Of a DNA stretch of 64,000 bases, positions 24,827 through 34,652 are shown piece after piece. The notes beneath the pieces are model-generated. The model saw only the letters and a program-made list of their open reading frames with translations, searched no databases and was not told the origin of the DNA. The translations under genes were made by a program, and so were the position numbers. Positions within the stretch are counted from its first letter, which is position 1, and every line of letters begins with the position of its first letter. This stretch comes from JBOCEF01 sp047610385 (GTDB lineage Bacteria > Pseudomonadota > Alphaproteobacteria > Rhodobacterales > Rhodobacteraceae), in NCBI GenBank assembly GCA_047610385.1, contig JBLGAC010000019.1:1-64000 (forward strand). Reading direction: 5' to 3'.

Positions 24827-26560
24827 ATGCGGATGACGAGCGCCGTCACTGATCCGCCGGAGCGGCAATTCCGTTTAGGAATGCTGTGGACCGACACACG
24901 TTACCGATCGATCACAATTCAGATCATCGCTTTGTTCGTTGTCTTCTTTGCCGGTTACTATTTGGTTGGCAACGTCGTCGACAATCTTGCGTCGCTGGGC
25001 AAGGAATTCGGTTTCTCGTTCATGACGCAGCCCGCGTCTTATGACGTGAACCAGCAATTGATCGATTACAATTCGCGCGACAGCCATTCGCGGGCCGCGG
25101 TGCTGGGGATGCTCAACACCCTGCTGGTCGCGTTCACGGGCTGCATTCTCGCCACCATCTTCGGGGTGCTGGCGGGCGTTGGGCGGCTTTCGAAAAACTG
25201 GCTCGTGGCCAAGTTGATGACGGTTTACGTCGAAGGCGTGCGCAACGTGCCCGTGCTGATCCAGATCCTGCTGCTCTCGGCGGTGATCTCTGAGACGCTG
25301 CCCCAGCCCAACGCTTTCCGGGGTGCCTCTGCCACCGCATCCATGCTGTTCAACGACAGCGTGGCGCTTACGGGCCGTGGGTTCTACTTTCCCGCGCCAG
25401 TGATGAATGCCGGGTCCTGGATCGTTGTCTGGGCCTTCATCCTTGGGATCGTCGCGGCGGTCATCTATGGCCGCTGGGCTGTGAAACGCCAGCAGGAAAC
25501 CGGCAAAGAAGCGCCGGGCCTGTGGGTCAAGCTGGCGCTGATCTTCGGCGTGCCGCTGATCGCCTTTTACGCTGCTGGCCAACCGATCGGTGTGGAATAC
25601 CCTGTGCTGAAGGGCTTCAACTTTCAGGGCGGCATTTATGCGCGCGAAAGCTATATTTCGCTGACCCTGGCGCTGTCGCTTTACACCGGCGCCTTCATCG
25701 CCGAAGGCGTGCGCGCCGGCATCCAGGCCGTCAGCAGCGGCCAGACTGAGGCAGCAGGCGCGCTTGGCCTTCGGCCCGGCAAGACCATGAGCTTGGTGGT
25801 GCTGCCACAGGCGCTGCGGATGATCATTCCGCCGCTGATTTCGCAGTATCTCAACCTCACCAAGAACTCATCCTTGGCGTTGTTGGTGGGGTACATGGAC
25901 GTGACTGGCACGCTGGGCGGCATCACGCTGAACCAGACGGGCCGCGAATTTGAATGCCTGTTCCTGCTGATGGCGTTCTATCTTGCGGTGTCGCTGACCA
26001 TCGCGGGGGTCATGAATCTTTACAACGAAAGCGCCCAGCTGGTGGAGCGGACGTCCTCCAACGGGCTTGGCATCTCGGTGCGGTCGTTCTTTGATGGGGT
26101 CACCGGGCCTTGGGACAACCTCAAGAAAGGCGACGCCAAAATGCAGCCGGGCTACGGCATCCGGTTGGAGCTGAACCTGTTCTGGCTGTTTTATGGCGGC
26201 ATGCTGGTGGCGACGCTGAACTATGTCTTCATCCTTGGCGCCTCGGCAGATCGGATCAGCTACTATGACTGGTCAACGGGGATGATGGTCGCCGCGATTG
26301 GGCTGATTGCGCTGAACTTTGGCGCGCTGGCCACCTGCCTGTTCAGAAACCCACGCTTTGTCGATCTGGCAGCGGCGGAACTGGTGGTCTTTGTATTTGC
26401 ATTGCTGGTCGGGTTCCCGATCAGCGCGCTGGGTGGGGACACGTTCGGCCCGATGGCGATGATCTGGGGCGGGCTTGCGCTGCGCATCGTCTTCATTGGC
26501 TACACCCTGTTCGGGGCACGGCCCAATCTGACGTTCTTCCAACGCGTAAGGAGGGCCTGA
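24827..26560 (+). CDS. aapQ: General L-amino acid ABC transporter permease, with C-terminal membrane extension
   Basis: A 577-residue inner-membrane permease. The N-terminal part (LGMLWTDTRYRSITIQII) and the EAA-like loop GQTEAAGALGLRPGKTMSLVVLPQALRMIIPPL, seen here in sections, match AapQ/BztB, which is usually about 400-430 residues. After the normal family end (near NLYNESAQLVER, about residue 410) come about 165 more residues with an amphipathic linker and about four further membrane segments (LFWLFYGGMLVATLNYVFIL, MMVAAIGLIALNFGAL, LVVFVFALLVGFPISAL, MIWGGLALRIVFIGYTLF). I do not know this extension from other AapQ proteins. Confidence 0.93.
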   Translation: MRMTSAVTDPPERQFRLGMLWTDTRYRSITIQIIALFVVFFAGYYLVGNVVDNLASLGKEFGFSFMTQPASYDVNQQLIDYNSRDSHSRAAVLGMLNTLLVAFTGCILATIFGVLAGVGRLSKNWLVAKLMTVYVEGVRNVPVLIQILLLSAVISETLPQPNAFRGASATASMLFNDSVALTGRGFYFPAPVMNAGSWIVVWAFILGIVAAVIYGRWAVKRQQETGKEAPGLWVKLALIFGVPLIAFYAAGQPIGVEYPVLKGFNFQGGIYARESYISLTLALSLYTGAFIAEGVRAGIQAVSSGQTEAAGALGLRPGKTMSLVVLPQALRMIIPPLISQYLNLTKNSSLALLVGYMDVTGTLGGITLNQTGREFECLFLLMAFYLAVSLTIAGVMNLYNESAQLVERTSSNGLGISVRSFFDGVTGPWDNLKKGDAKMQPGYGIRLELNLFWLFYGGMLVATLNYVFILGASADRISYYDWSTGMMVAAIGLIALNFGALATCLFRNPRFVDLAAAELVVFVFALLVGFPISALGGDTFGPMAMIWGGLALRIVFIGYTLFGARPNLTFFQRVRRA

Positions 26561-26563
26561 GCC

Positions 26564-27838
26564 ATGGCGGATCGCAAAGTCGCCTTTGTGGCCGACAAGG
26601 TCATCCCGCCCTCGCCGCCGCCCAGCACCTCGGTCGGCTTCATCAGCTGGATGCGCGAGAACCTGTTTCTCGGGCCGGTCAATTCGATTATCACCGTGGC
26701 ATGCGCCGCGCTGGTGCTGTGGTTGGTGCCGCAGGTGGTGTCCTGGGCGCTGATCGACGCCGTGTTCAACGCCGGATCGTTGACCGAATGCCGCGCGATC
26801 AACCCCCACGGCGCCTGCTGGGCCGTGATTGTAGAGCGGTTCTGGCAGTTCATCTTCGGCTTCTACCCGGTTGAATTGCGCTGGCGGCCAAGCGTGGTGT
26901 TCGCACTGCTGGCGGTCGCGGTGTATTTCGTGCTGGCCGACAAGGCACCGTTCAAAAAACAGGGCATGATTTTTGCGGTTGTCTTCCCGTTGATCGCCTA
27001 TTTTCTGGTCTGGGGTGGGACGGCGCTGCCGGTCTTGGCCATCGTCGCCGCGCCGTTTATCGGTTGGGCGCTGATCAAGGCGATTGAAGGCGTGAACGCC
27101 GCGTTGGCGCTTGCGGTCGGGGGGGGCGTGGCGGTGGGCTGGCTGATTGTCGCGCCGGGCATGCTCGACTTTGGACCGGGGCTTGAACCGGTTGAAAGCC
27201 GTCTGCTGGGCGGGTTCCTGCTGGCGCTGGTGATCGGTGTTGCGGGCATCGTGCTGTCGCTGCCGATCGGCATCTTGCTGGCGCTGGGGCGGCGGTCGAA
27301 CCTGTTCTTCATCCAAGCCATGTGCATCATGTTCATTGAGTTCATCCGCGGCGTTCCGCTGATCACGCTCTTGTTCGTGGCGAACTCGGTGCTGGCCTAT
27401 TTCTTCCCGCCGGGATCGAACCTCGACCTGATCCTGCGCGTGATCATCATGGTGACCATGTTCGCATCGGCCTATATGGCTGAGGTGATCCGCGGCGGCC
27501 TCGCGGCCCTGCCCAGTGGTCAGTATGAAGCAGCGGACAGCCTCGGGCTCGACTACTGGAAATCCATGCGGCTGATCATCCTGCCGCAGGCGCTGAAGAT
27601 CTCAATCCCTAACATCGTGAGCACCTTTATCGGCTTGTTCAAGGATACCACGCTGGTGGTGGTCATCGGTCTGCTTGACCCGATTGGCCTGATCAACAAC
27701 GTCCGCGCAGACAGCAACTGGAACGGCATCGTGTGGGAATTCTACGTCTTCGTCGGGCTGTTCTTCTTCATCATCTGCTTCGGCATGTCCCGCTATTCCA
27801 TGCATCTTGAGCGTAAGCTCGCCACCGACCGTCACTGA
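26564..27838 (+). CDS. aapM: General L-amino acid ABC transporter permease
   Basis: A 424-residue permease, with an N-terminal membrane region and the binding-protein-dependent permease domain in the second half. The EAA-type loop is seen in SGQYEAADSLGLDYWKSM followed by ILPQALKISIPNI. It pairs with AapQ to form the membrane channel. It starts 3 bases after the aapQ stop, with AAGGAGG upstream. Confidence 0.96.
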   Translation: MADRKVAFVADKVIPPSPPPSTSVGFISWMRENLFLGPVNSIITVACAALVLWLVPQVVSWALIDAVFNAGSLTECRAINPHGACWAVIVERFWQFIFGFYPVELRWRPSVVFALLAVAVYFVLADKAPFKKQGMIFAVVFPLIAYFLVWGGTALPVLAIVAAPFIGWALIKAIEGVNAALALAVGGGVAVGWLIVAPGMLDFGPGLEPVESRLLGGFLLALVIGVAGIVLSLPIGILLALGRRSNLFFIQAMCIMFIEFIRGVPLITLLFVANSVLAYFFPPGSNLDLILRVIIMVTMFASAYMAEVIRGGLAALPSGQYEAADSLGLDYWKSMRLIILPQALKISIPNIVSTFIGLFKDTTLVVVIGLLDPIGLINNVRADSNWNGIVWEFYVFVGLFFFIICFGMSRYSMHLERKLATDRH

Positions 27839-27850
27839 GGAGATCGACCC

Positions 27851-28642
27851 ATGACCGACGCCGCTGAGGATCGCATGATCGATCGCAACAAGCTTCAGGT
27901 GTCTGACGAAGTCGCCATCCAGATCACCGACATGAACAAGTGGTATGGCGAATTCCACGTCCTTCGGGACATCAATCTAACCGTCAACCGGGGGGAACGG
28001 ATCGTGATCTGCGGCCCCTCCGGGTCTGGCAAATCCACGCTGATCCGCTGCCTCAACCGCCTTGAGGAACATCAGGCGGGCACCATCATCGTCGACGGGA
28101 CTGAGCTTAGCTCAGACCTGAAGAACATCGACAAGATCCGGTCAGAGGTCGGGATGTGCTTTCAGCACTTCAACCTGTTCCCGCACCTGACGATCTTGGA
28201 AAACTGCACCCTCGCGCCGATCTGGGTCCGCAAGACCCCGAGGCGGGAGGCTGAGAAGATCGCGATGGAGTTTTTGGAGAAGGTGAAAATCCCCGACCAG
28301 GCCCACAAATACCCCGGGCAGCTGTCGGGCGGTCAGCAGCAGCGCGTCGCCATCGCGCGCGCGCTGTGCATGAAACCGCGGATCATGCTGTTCGACGAAC
28401 CGACATCGGCGCTGGACCCTGAGATGATCAAAGAGGTGCTCGACACCATGATCGAGCTGGCGGAAGAGGGCATGACCATGATCTGCGTGACCCATGAAAT
28501 GGGCTTTGCGCGTCAGGTCGCCAACCGCGTGATCTTCATGGATCAGGGCCAGATCGTTGAGCAAAATGAGCCGGAGGAGTTCTTCCTGAACCCCAAATCT
28601 GAGCGTACGCAACTGTTCCTGAGCCAGATCCTCGGGCACTGA
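27851..28642 (+). CDS. aapP: General L-amino acid ABC transporter ATP-binding protein
   Basis: A 263-residue ABC ATPase: Walker A GPSGSGKST, Q-loop region FQHFNLFPHLT, signature LSGGQQQR, Walker B IMLFDEPTSALDP and the switch histidine in VTHEMGF. It powers AapJQM. It starts 12 bases after aapM, with GGAG before the ATG, and is the last gene of the operon before a terminator. Confidence 0.97.
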   Translation: MTDAAEDRMIDRNKLQVSDEVAIQITDMNKWYGEFHVLRDINLTVNRGERIVICGPSGSGKSTLIRCLNRLEEHQAGTIIVDGTELSSDLKNIDKIRSEVGMCFQHFNLFPHLTILENCTLAPIWVRKTPRREAEKIAMEFLEKVKIPDQAHKYPGQLSGGQQQRVAIARALCMKPRIMLFDEPTSALDPEMIKEVLDTMIELAEEGMTMICVTHEMGFARQVANRVIFMDQGQIVEQNEPEEFFLNPKSERTQLFLSQILGH

Positions 28643-28663
28643 GCCGCGCCGCAAGGCCATGAC

Positions 28664-28697
28664 CGCCGCCCCGCGCAGACCGCGCGGGGCGGCGTTT
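28664..28697 (+). terminator. Terminator of the aapJQMP operon
   Basis: Perfect 12-bp stem CGCCGCCCCGCG (28664-28675) with CGCGGGGCGGCG (28683-28694), followed by TTT. Confidence 0.8.
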
Positions 28698-28813
28698 GCA
28701 TGTCCGGCGCGCCGATCAGCATTAACGCGGTGATTTGCGCCCCTGTGGTTACGGTTTGTTTTCTGTGGCCCGTCACCCTGACCCCAAAGAAGTGTTGTTT
28801 GGGGTGCACATAA

Positions 28814-29509
28814 ATGTCTGTGAAATGGTATCTGATGGCTGGCGCGATTGTGCTTTCAGCCATGCTGACGCCCGGGGCTGGGCACGCTGCGACGCAGGGG
28901 CTTGCGGGCCAGTTCTGGGACGTCGACTCGGTGACGCATATCAACCAGGCGCGGACCATCGCCTCCACCGCGGAAATCGCGCGGTTCATCGCCAGCGGGG
29001 TGGATTATCCCGCCGGTGGTGCGACCTACATCGCCGACACAACCTCGCTTGCGACCTTTCTGGGCGGGGACGCAGCCACGCTGACCGGGGCGGACAACAC
29101 CACGCTCGAAGGATCGGTGTTCCGGTTCTCAGGCTGGATCTATCTTGATGCGGGGGTGCATGCGTTCTCAGTCGGCTCGGATGACGGGTTTGAACTGACG
29201 GTGGCAGGCCAGTCCTCGCGCTACGAAAACCAGCGCGGCTTTGCCACCACCACGTTCAACGGCACGTTTGATGGCGGGTGGAACGCCATTGAGCTGCTGT
29301 ATTTCGAAAATTTCGGCAATTCAGGGCTGGAACTGCGCCTTGATGGCGACATCGTGACCGCCGCCGATACCCGAACTGCGTTTGCCGCGGTGTCTGCGGT
29401 GCCGATCCTGCCGGCGGCCCCGCTGCTGTTCGCGGCCCTTGGCGTGCTGGCGTTGCTGGGGCGGCGCACCCGCGCCAAGGGGTGTGATCGCGGCGCCAGC
29501 GAGGCGTGA
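28814..29509 (+). CDS. Exported PA14-like protein with C-terminal sorting tail
   Basis: A 231-residue protein with a signal peptide (hydrophobic WYLMAGAIVLSAMLTPGAGHA). The middle resembles a PA14/GLEYA-type beta domain: GLAGQFWDVD, FRFSGWIYLDAGVHAFSVGS, DDGFELTVAG and WNAIELLYFENFGNSGLEL. Such domains often bind carbohydrates. The tail VPILPAAPLLFAALGVLALLG followed by RRTRAK, shown here only in outline, has the membrane helix and basic end of PEP-CTERM-type sorting signals. It is the second such protein in the window. Confidence 0.8.
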   Translation: MSVKWYLMAGAIVLSAMLTPGAGHAATQGLAGQFWDVDSVTHINQARTIASTAEIARFIASGVDYPAGGATYIADTTSLATFLGGDAATLTGADNTTLEGSVFRFSGWIYLDAGVHAFSVGSDDGFELTVAGQSSRYENQRGFATTTFNGTFDGGWNAIELLYFENFGNSGLELRLDGDIVTAADTRTAFAAVSAVPILPAAPLLFAALGVLALLGRRTRAKGCDRGASEA

Positions 29510-29588
29510 TGACGGGGGCTGCGGCTGTGCGCGCGGGCCCCGTCCTGCGCGCCTCGCCTTGCGTGCATCTTCCGCATCCTTTAAGACC

Positions 29589-29609
29589 CGGGGCGATTTA
29601 AGCGCCCCG
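29589..29609. repeat. Hairpin upstream of lysC
   Basis: CGGGGCG (29589-29595) and CGCCCCG (29603-29609) form a 7-bp stem about 60 bases before the lysC start. No T tract follows, so its function (leader structure or terminator of the upstream gene) is open. Confidence 0.4.
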
Positions 29610-29667
29610 ATGTTGCGCGATTTATGCAACGTCGCCCGGGCGCCCGAATGAAGAGGCGGCGCAGCCC

Positions 29668-30915
29668 ATGCCCAGACTGGTGATGAAATTCGGCGGCACT
29701 TCGGTGGCCGACCTTGCGCGCATCCGCAACGCGGCCGCCAAGGTCAAGCGTGAGGTGGAGGCAGGCTATGACGTGGCCGTCATCGTGTCGGCCATGTCCG
29801 GCAAGACCAACGAACTGGTGGGCTGGGTCAAGGACGCCTCGGTCGGAACGGGCGCCGATGCCGCGGGCTTTTACGACGCGCGTGAATACGACGCCGTGGT
29901 GGCCAGCGGGGAGCAGGTGACCGCTGGCCTTATGGCGCTGGTGTTGCAAGAAATCGGCGTGCCTGCGCGCAGTTGGCAGGGCTGGCAGGTGCAGGTGCGC
30001 ACGACGGGCGCCCACGGCGCCGCGCGCATCGAAGGCATCGACACTGCAAACCTTGACGCCAAATTTGCTGAAGGCCTGCACGCTGTGATCGCCGGGTTCC
30101 AGGGCATCGGCCCGGACGGGCGCATCACCACGCTGGGGCGCGGCGGGTCAGACACCACGGCAGTGGCCTTCGCCGCCGCGCTGGGCGCGGAGCGGTGCGA
30201 TATTTATACCGATGTGAACGGCGTCTACACCACCGACCCGCGCATCTGCAAAAAGGCGCGCAAGCTTGACCGCATTGCGTATGAGGAGATGCTGGAACTG
30301 GCATCCTTGGGTGCCAAGGTGCTGCAGACCCGATCTGTGGAACTGGCGCTGCGCTACAAGGTGCCGGTGATGGTGCGGTCCAGCTTCAACGACGAACCGG
30401 GCACTCTTGTGTGCGACGAGGAAGACATCATGGAATCGAAAGTCGTCAGCGGCGTTGCCTTCCAGCGCGACGAGGCCAAAGTCACCTTGATGGCGGTTGA
30501 GGATCGGCCCGGCGTCGCCGCTGCCATTTTTGGCCCGCTTGCGGATGGGGGGGTCGTGGTGGATATGATCGTCCAGAACATCGGCGAAGACGGGCGCACC
30601 GACATGACCTTTTCATGCGCCGCAGATCAGGTGCCGCTGGCGCGCCGGGCGCTGGATGGCGCACGCGCGCGCGGTGAAATCGAATGGCGGTCGATCGTGG
30701 TCGATGACGACGTGGCCAAGGTGTCGGTGGTTGGCATCGGCATGCGCAGCCATGCAGGCGTCGCGCAGATCATGTTCAAGGCGCTGGCCAACGAGGGCAT
30801 CAACATCAAGGTGATCACCACGTCTGAGATCAAGGTGTCGGTGCTGGTTGACAGCAAGTATCTCGAACTCGCGGTGCAGGCGCTGCACGATGCGTTTGAT
30901 CTCGACATTGCCTGA
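29668..30915 (+). CDS. lysC: Aspartate kinase
   Basis: A 415-residue enzyme that phosphorylates aspartate, the first step to lysine, threonine and methionine. The catalytic domain starts MPRLVMKFGGTSVADLARI and includes the LGRGGSDTTAVAFAAAL and YTDVNGVYTTDPRI segments. Two ACT domains follow (ISGVAFQRDEAK-type region near 255 and VVGIGMRSHAGVAQIMFKAL near 350), the sites of feedback control by lysine/threonine. Its place before ptsP is common in Rhodobacterales. Confidence 0.96.
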   Translation: MPRLVMKFGGTSVADLARIRNAAAKVKREVEAGYDVAVIVSAMSGKTNELVGWVKDASVGTGADAAGFYDAREYDAVVASGEQVTAGLMALVLQEIGVPARSWQGWQVQVRTTGAHGAARIEGIDTANLDAKFAEGLHAVIAGFQGIGPDGRITTLGRGGSDTTAVAFAAALGAERCDIYTDVNGVYTTDPRICKKARKLDRIAYEEMLELASLGAKVLQTRSVELALRYKVPVMVRSSFNDEPGTLVCDEEDIMESKVVSGVAFQRDEAKVTLMAVEDRPGVAAAIFGPLADGGVVVDMIVQNIGEDGRTDMTFSCAADQVPLARRALDGARARGEIEWRSIVVDDDVAKVSVVGIGMRSHAGVAQIMFKALANEGINIKVITTSEIKVSVLVDSKYLELAVQALHDAFDLDIA

Positions 30916-31053
30916 CCGGCATCTGCGCCTTTCCTATCAAGGGGAGGCGCGGCGGTCTTGGGCGAAAGAAATTCGCCCGTCATCACATCAAAGACCGTAT
31001 GATCCCGGCGCCCGCTCCACCATGGTGGCGGCGCGGGGAGGAAAGGCGAGCAG

Positions 31054-33327
31054 TTGAGCGCGGACGGCGAAATCACCCCGCAAAACGGCGGATCGCGGCG
31101 GCTGCTCAAGCGGCTGTCAGGCGTTATGGCTGAACCTGGCGATGGCCAGGCCCGGCTGGACCGCATCGTGGGTCTGATCTCTGACAGCCTCGGGGTTGAG
31201 GTCTGCTCAATCTACCTGCGGCGCGGGGAACGCACCCTTGAGCTGTGCGCCACCGAAGGCCTGAAGGCTGAGGCGGTCCATAACGCGCGCCTGCAGATCG
31301 GCCAGGGCCTGGTGGGCCGCATTGCTGAGCGTGAGGCCCCCATCGTCACCGCAGACGCGCAGAATGAACGCGGCTTTCAATACCTGCCCGAAACTGGTGA
31401 GGAAGTTTATCACGCCTTCGCGGGCGTGCCGATCCAGCGGCTGGGCGCCGTGCTGGGCGTGCTGGTGGTGCAGAACCGCGAAGGGCGCAAATACACCGAG
31501 GACGAAGTTCACGGGCTTGAAGTCATCGCCATGGTGCTGGCGGAGATGACTGAGCTGGGCGCGTTCCTGGGTGAAGGCGACGCCGATGTGGCGGGTGCCC
31601 ACACTCGCCCGTTCTATGTCGGTGGCGTTTCGGGGCAGGAAGGTGCGGTCATGGGCCATGTCCATCTGCACGCCCCGCGGATCACCGTGCAGAACCCGGT
31701 TGCGGATGATCCCGCTGTTGAAGAATCCCGTCTGGTGGCGGCCATGGCCGCGCTGCGCGGCGAAGTCGACGACATGGTGTCGGATGACATCGTCGGCCAT
31801 GCTGGGGAACATCGCGCGGTGCTGGAGGCATGGCGCCTTTTTGCCCATGACAAGGGCTGGATGCGGCGAATGCTGGCCTCCATCGAAATCGGTCTGGCGG
31901 CCGAAGTGGCGGTGGAGCGGGAGCAGACCTCGATCCGCGCGCGGATGGAGCGGATCCCCGACCCTTACTTGCGCGAGCGGATGCACGACCTCGACGATCT
32001 GTCGAACCGCCTGCTGCGCAAGCTGTCAGGCGACGGCATCGCGCAGGAATTGCCGGAAAATGCCGTGCTGGTCGCGCGCAACATCGGGCCGGGCGAATTG
32101 CTGGATTACGGCCATGCGCTGTCAGGCGTGGTGCTGGAGGAAGGCTCTATCGGGTCACATGCGGCGATCGTGGCGCGGGCGCTGGCGATCCCGATGGTGA
32201 TCCAGGCCGCGCGCATCACCCTTGAGGCCCGGACCGGGGACAGCATTCTGGTCGATGGTGATGTCGGCGCGGTGCATTTGCGACCAGACGACATGGTGCT
32301 GTCGGCGTTCAAGGAAAAGATCGCCATGCGCAAGCAGGCGCAGGAGGTGTATCGCGGCCTGCGCGATCTGCCCGCCCTGTCGCTGGATGCGCAGGAGATC
32401 AAGCTGCACATGAATGCCGGTCTGCTGACCGATCTGCCGTCGCTGCACCCGTCGGGCGCCGACGGCGTGGGCCTGTACCGCACTGAGCTTCAGTTCCTGA
32501 TCCGCGCCTCGGTGCCCAAGCGCGGCGAGCAGGCGGAGCTTTACGCGCGGGTTCTGACCTCTGCCGGGGACAAGCCGGTGGTGTTCCGCACGCTCGACAT
32601 CGGGTCGGACAAGGTCCTGCCCTATATGAAGCGGCAGGAAGAACCAAACCCCGCGCTGGGCTGGCGCGCGATCCGGGTCAGTCTGGACCGCCCGCATTTG
32701 CTGAAGATGCAGGTGCAATCGCTGCTGCGCGGTGCCAATGGGCGGCCGTTTTCGGTGATGTTCCCGATGATCGCGCAGGCCTCGGAATTCGATGAGGCCC
32801 GCACCTTGGTGGTGGAACAGGTGGAGCGCCACCGCAAGGCGGGCCATGCTGCGCCGACCTCCATGCCCATCGGCGCGATGCTTGAAACGCCGAGCCTGGC
32901 GTTCGCGCCTGACGCGTTCTTTGCGCAAGCCGATTTCATATCCATCGGCGGGAACGACCTAAAGCAGTTCTTCTTTGCCGCGGATCGCGAAAATGAACGC
33001 GTGCGCCGCCGGTATGACACGCTGAACGCGTCGTATCTGAGCTTCATCAGCCTGATTGTGGAGCGTTGCGGCGCGGCCGGCACGCCGCTGAGCTATTGCG
33101 GCGAGGATGCGGGACGACCGCTGGAGGCCGCGGCGCTTTGCGCCATGGGCCTGCGGACCCTGTCGATGCGCCCCGCATCCATCGGGCCGATCAAGCGGCT
33201 GGTGCGCGAAATCCGGTTCGACGATCTGCGCCGCGAAATCGAGGACGGCATCGAGGCGGGCGAGGTCAATCTGCGCCCCCGCCTGCTGGCTTGGGCTGCG
33301 CGGCTCGGCGCCCCCATCGCTCCTTGA
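31054..33327 (+). CDS. ptsP: Phosphoenolpyruvate-protein phosphotransferase, nitrogen PTS enzyme I
   Basis: A 757-residue EI-Ntr. An N-terminal GAF domain (about 20-165; LISDSLGVEVCSIYLRRGER, LGVLVVQNREGRKYTEDE) precedes the PTS EI domains. The phosphorylated histidine is His369 in GSIGSHAAIVARALAIPM. The C-terminal PEP-binding barrel includes GLYRTELQFLIRA, FRTLDIGSDKVLPY, ISIGGNDLKQFFFAADREN and SYCGEDAGRPLEA. It starts the nitrogen-related phosphorelay to NPr and EIIA-Ntr. The TTG start at 31054 is preceded by GGAGGAAAGG. Confidence 0.95.
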   Translation: MSADGEITPQNGGSRRLLKRLSGVMAEPGDGQARLDRIVGLISDSLGVEVCSIYLRRGERTLELCATEGLKAEAVHNARLQIGQGLVGRIAEREAPIVTADAQNERGFQYLPETGEEVYHAFAGVPIQRLGAVLGVLVVQNREGRKYTEDEVHGLEVIAMVLAEMTELGAFLGEGDADVAGAHTRPFYVGGVSGQEGAVMGHVHLHAPRITVQNPVADDPAVEESRLVAAMAALRGEVDDMVSDDIVGHAGEHRAVLEAWRLFAHDKGWMRRMLASIEIGLAAEVAVEREQTSIRARMERIPDPYLRERMHDLDDLSNRLLRKLSGDGIAQELPENAVLVARNIGPGELLDYGHALSGVVLEEGSIGSHAAIVARALAIPMVIQAARITLEARTGDSILVDGDVGAVHLRPDDMVLSAFKEKIAMRKQAQEVYRGLRDLPALSLDAQEIKLHMNAGLLTDLPSLHPSGADGVGLYRTELQFLIRASVPKRGEQAELYARVLTSAGDKPVVFRTLDIGSDKVLPYMKRQEEPNPALGWRAIRVSLDRPHLLKMQVQSLLRGANGRPFSVMFPMIAQASEFDEARTLVVEQVERHRKAGHAAPTSMPIGAMLETPSLAFAPDAFFAQADFISIGGNDLKQFFFAADRENERVRRRYDTLNASYLSFISLIVERCGAAGTPLSYCGEDAGRPLEAAALCAMGLRTLSMRPASIGPIKRLVREIRFDDLRREIEDGIEAGEVNLRPRLLAWAARLGAPIAP

Positions 33328-33476
33328 CGGCGCGCGCGCCCCTCCTCCGACCTCTGCGCGGGCGAGGGCGTCGGCGCATTGGGCGCAAGGGGCGTTGCGC
33401 GGGCGTTTACGTCTCTCTAACCCAACCGCGCGACACTGCGCATGCCGTTGCGGCAGGGCTGGAAGGGAGGCAGTTG

Positions 33477-33830
33477 ATGAACCTTTACCACTGCATGGTC
33501 GATCTGAAGGACGACGCCAAGGCTTTGGCATTCGCACAATCGCTCGACAACTGGATGGAGCATCTGAAAACCAAAGGCGTGATCCAGGACTGGCGACTGC
33601 TGCGCCGCAAGCTCAATCTTGCATCAGACGCGCATCGCGATTTTCTTTTGGAGATCGAGGTGGAGGATCTGAGCCAGCTGGACCGGGCTTTTCGGCTGGT
33701 CGGGTCAGAAAAAGATGAAACAGTGGAGCGGCTGCACCGTCAGGTCCACCAACTGGTGGCGGCCACGGATTTCGGGCTATATCGCCCGTTCCCGGACCCT
33801 GAGCGGGCAGAGCGGATGGGCCTGATCTGA
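33477..33830 (+). CDS. Small conserved protein, DUF6614-like
   Basis: A 117-residue soluble protein. MNLYHCMVDLKDDAKALAFA, RLLRRKLNLASDAHRDFLLE and FGLYRPFPDPERAERMGL resemble a small alphaproteobacterial family of unknown function (DUF6614, from memory). GGAAGGGAGG precedes the ATG at 33477; the upstream frame overlaps ptsP and was not used. It ends 13 bases from the convergent DUF599 gene. Confidence 0.75.
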   Translation: MNLYHCMVDLKDDAKALAFAQSLDNWMEHLKTKGVIQDWRLLRRKLNLASDAHRDFLLEIEVEDLSQLDRAFRLVGSEKDETVERLHRQVHQLVAATDFGLYRPFPDPERAERMGLI

Positions 33831-33842
33831 GGCCTGACCGTC

Positions 33843-34547
33843 CTAATCCTCGCGCAGCAGCGCCAGACGGCTGTCGGAGCGGAATTCGCGGCGATAGAGG
33901 ATGGCGGCTGAGGTGATCGTTGCCACCAAGAACGGCACTGGGCCCAGAAACCACGCGAGCGCCGCCAGCGTGAAATACACCTGTCGCAGCCCACGGTTGA
34001 AGCTGCGCCCGGCGCTGACGTTCAACTGCCCAGCCTTGCGGGCGATGGCGATATTTTCAGAATCAGCGCCATCATTGCCGACGGCACCGATCAAGATTGC
34101 GCAATAGCCGAACAGGCGGTGCGACCAGACGAATTTCAAAAACGCGCTCGACAGCAGCAGGATCAGGAACAGGGTCTTCATCTCGGACCCGATGCGCGTC
34201 ACCTCCAGATGCTGCGACAGATCGCGGGCGACGGTGACAATGCGGTCCACCTCGCCCAGCAGCGCCGCCGCGCCGCCGATCGCGATCATGCAGCCTGACG
34301 CAAAAAAAGCCGCGCCGGTGCGCAGTTGGGCCAGAAGATTGCCGTCGATGATCCGTGGATCGCGCGTCAGCATCGCATCCATCCAGCGCATGCGGTACCG
34401 TGCCATGATCTGTGCGGTGGACAGGCGGTCCTTGCGCGGACGCTCGATCAGCCATGTCATCCCGAACCAGCACGCGCCGAACACCACGAGGGCACAAAGG
34501 TCCCACAGTGTGAAAAAGCCCGGCATGATCTGGTCCAGAGGTATCAT
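33843..34547 (-). CDS. DUF599 membrane protein
   Basis: A 234-residue inner-membrane protein with about four to five membrane segments (FTLWDLCALVVFGACWFGM, FASGCMIAIGGAAALL, TLFLILLLSSAFLKFVWSHR, TLAALAWFLGPVPFLVATI). The loop RYRMRWMDAMLTRDPRIIDG and the GRSFNRGLRQVYF segment are characteristic of DUF599. Function unknown. It is divergent from glcD. Confidence 0.85.
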   Translation of the reverse strand: MIPLDQIMPGFFTLWDLCALVVFGACWFGMTWLIERPRKDRLSTAQIMARYRMRWMDAMLTRDPRIIDGNLLAQLRTGAAFFASGCMIAIGGAAALLGEVDRIVTVARDLSQHLEVTRIGSEMKTLFLILLLSSAFLKFVWSHRLFGYCAILIGAVGNDGADSENIAIARKAGQLNVSAGRSFNRGLRQVYFTLAALAWFLGPVPFLVATITSAAILYRREFRSDSRLALLRED

Positions 34548-34652
34548 ACCCTGTCTTTACCTGCCCTGAGTGGCTTGGCAAATCGCCAAATTGGTAACAT
34601 TATCGGACCAATTGCAGCGCCGCCCCACTCTCAAGCCCCGCGGAGGCCCACG

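Noticed and set aside
34326..34652. Extended N-terminus of GlcD
   Set aside because: The upstream in-frame region overlaps the DUF599 gene on the other strand and is not protein-like; ATG 34653 has a good ribosome-binding site.
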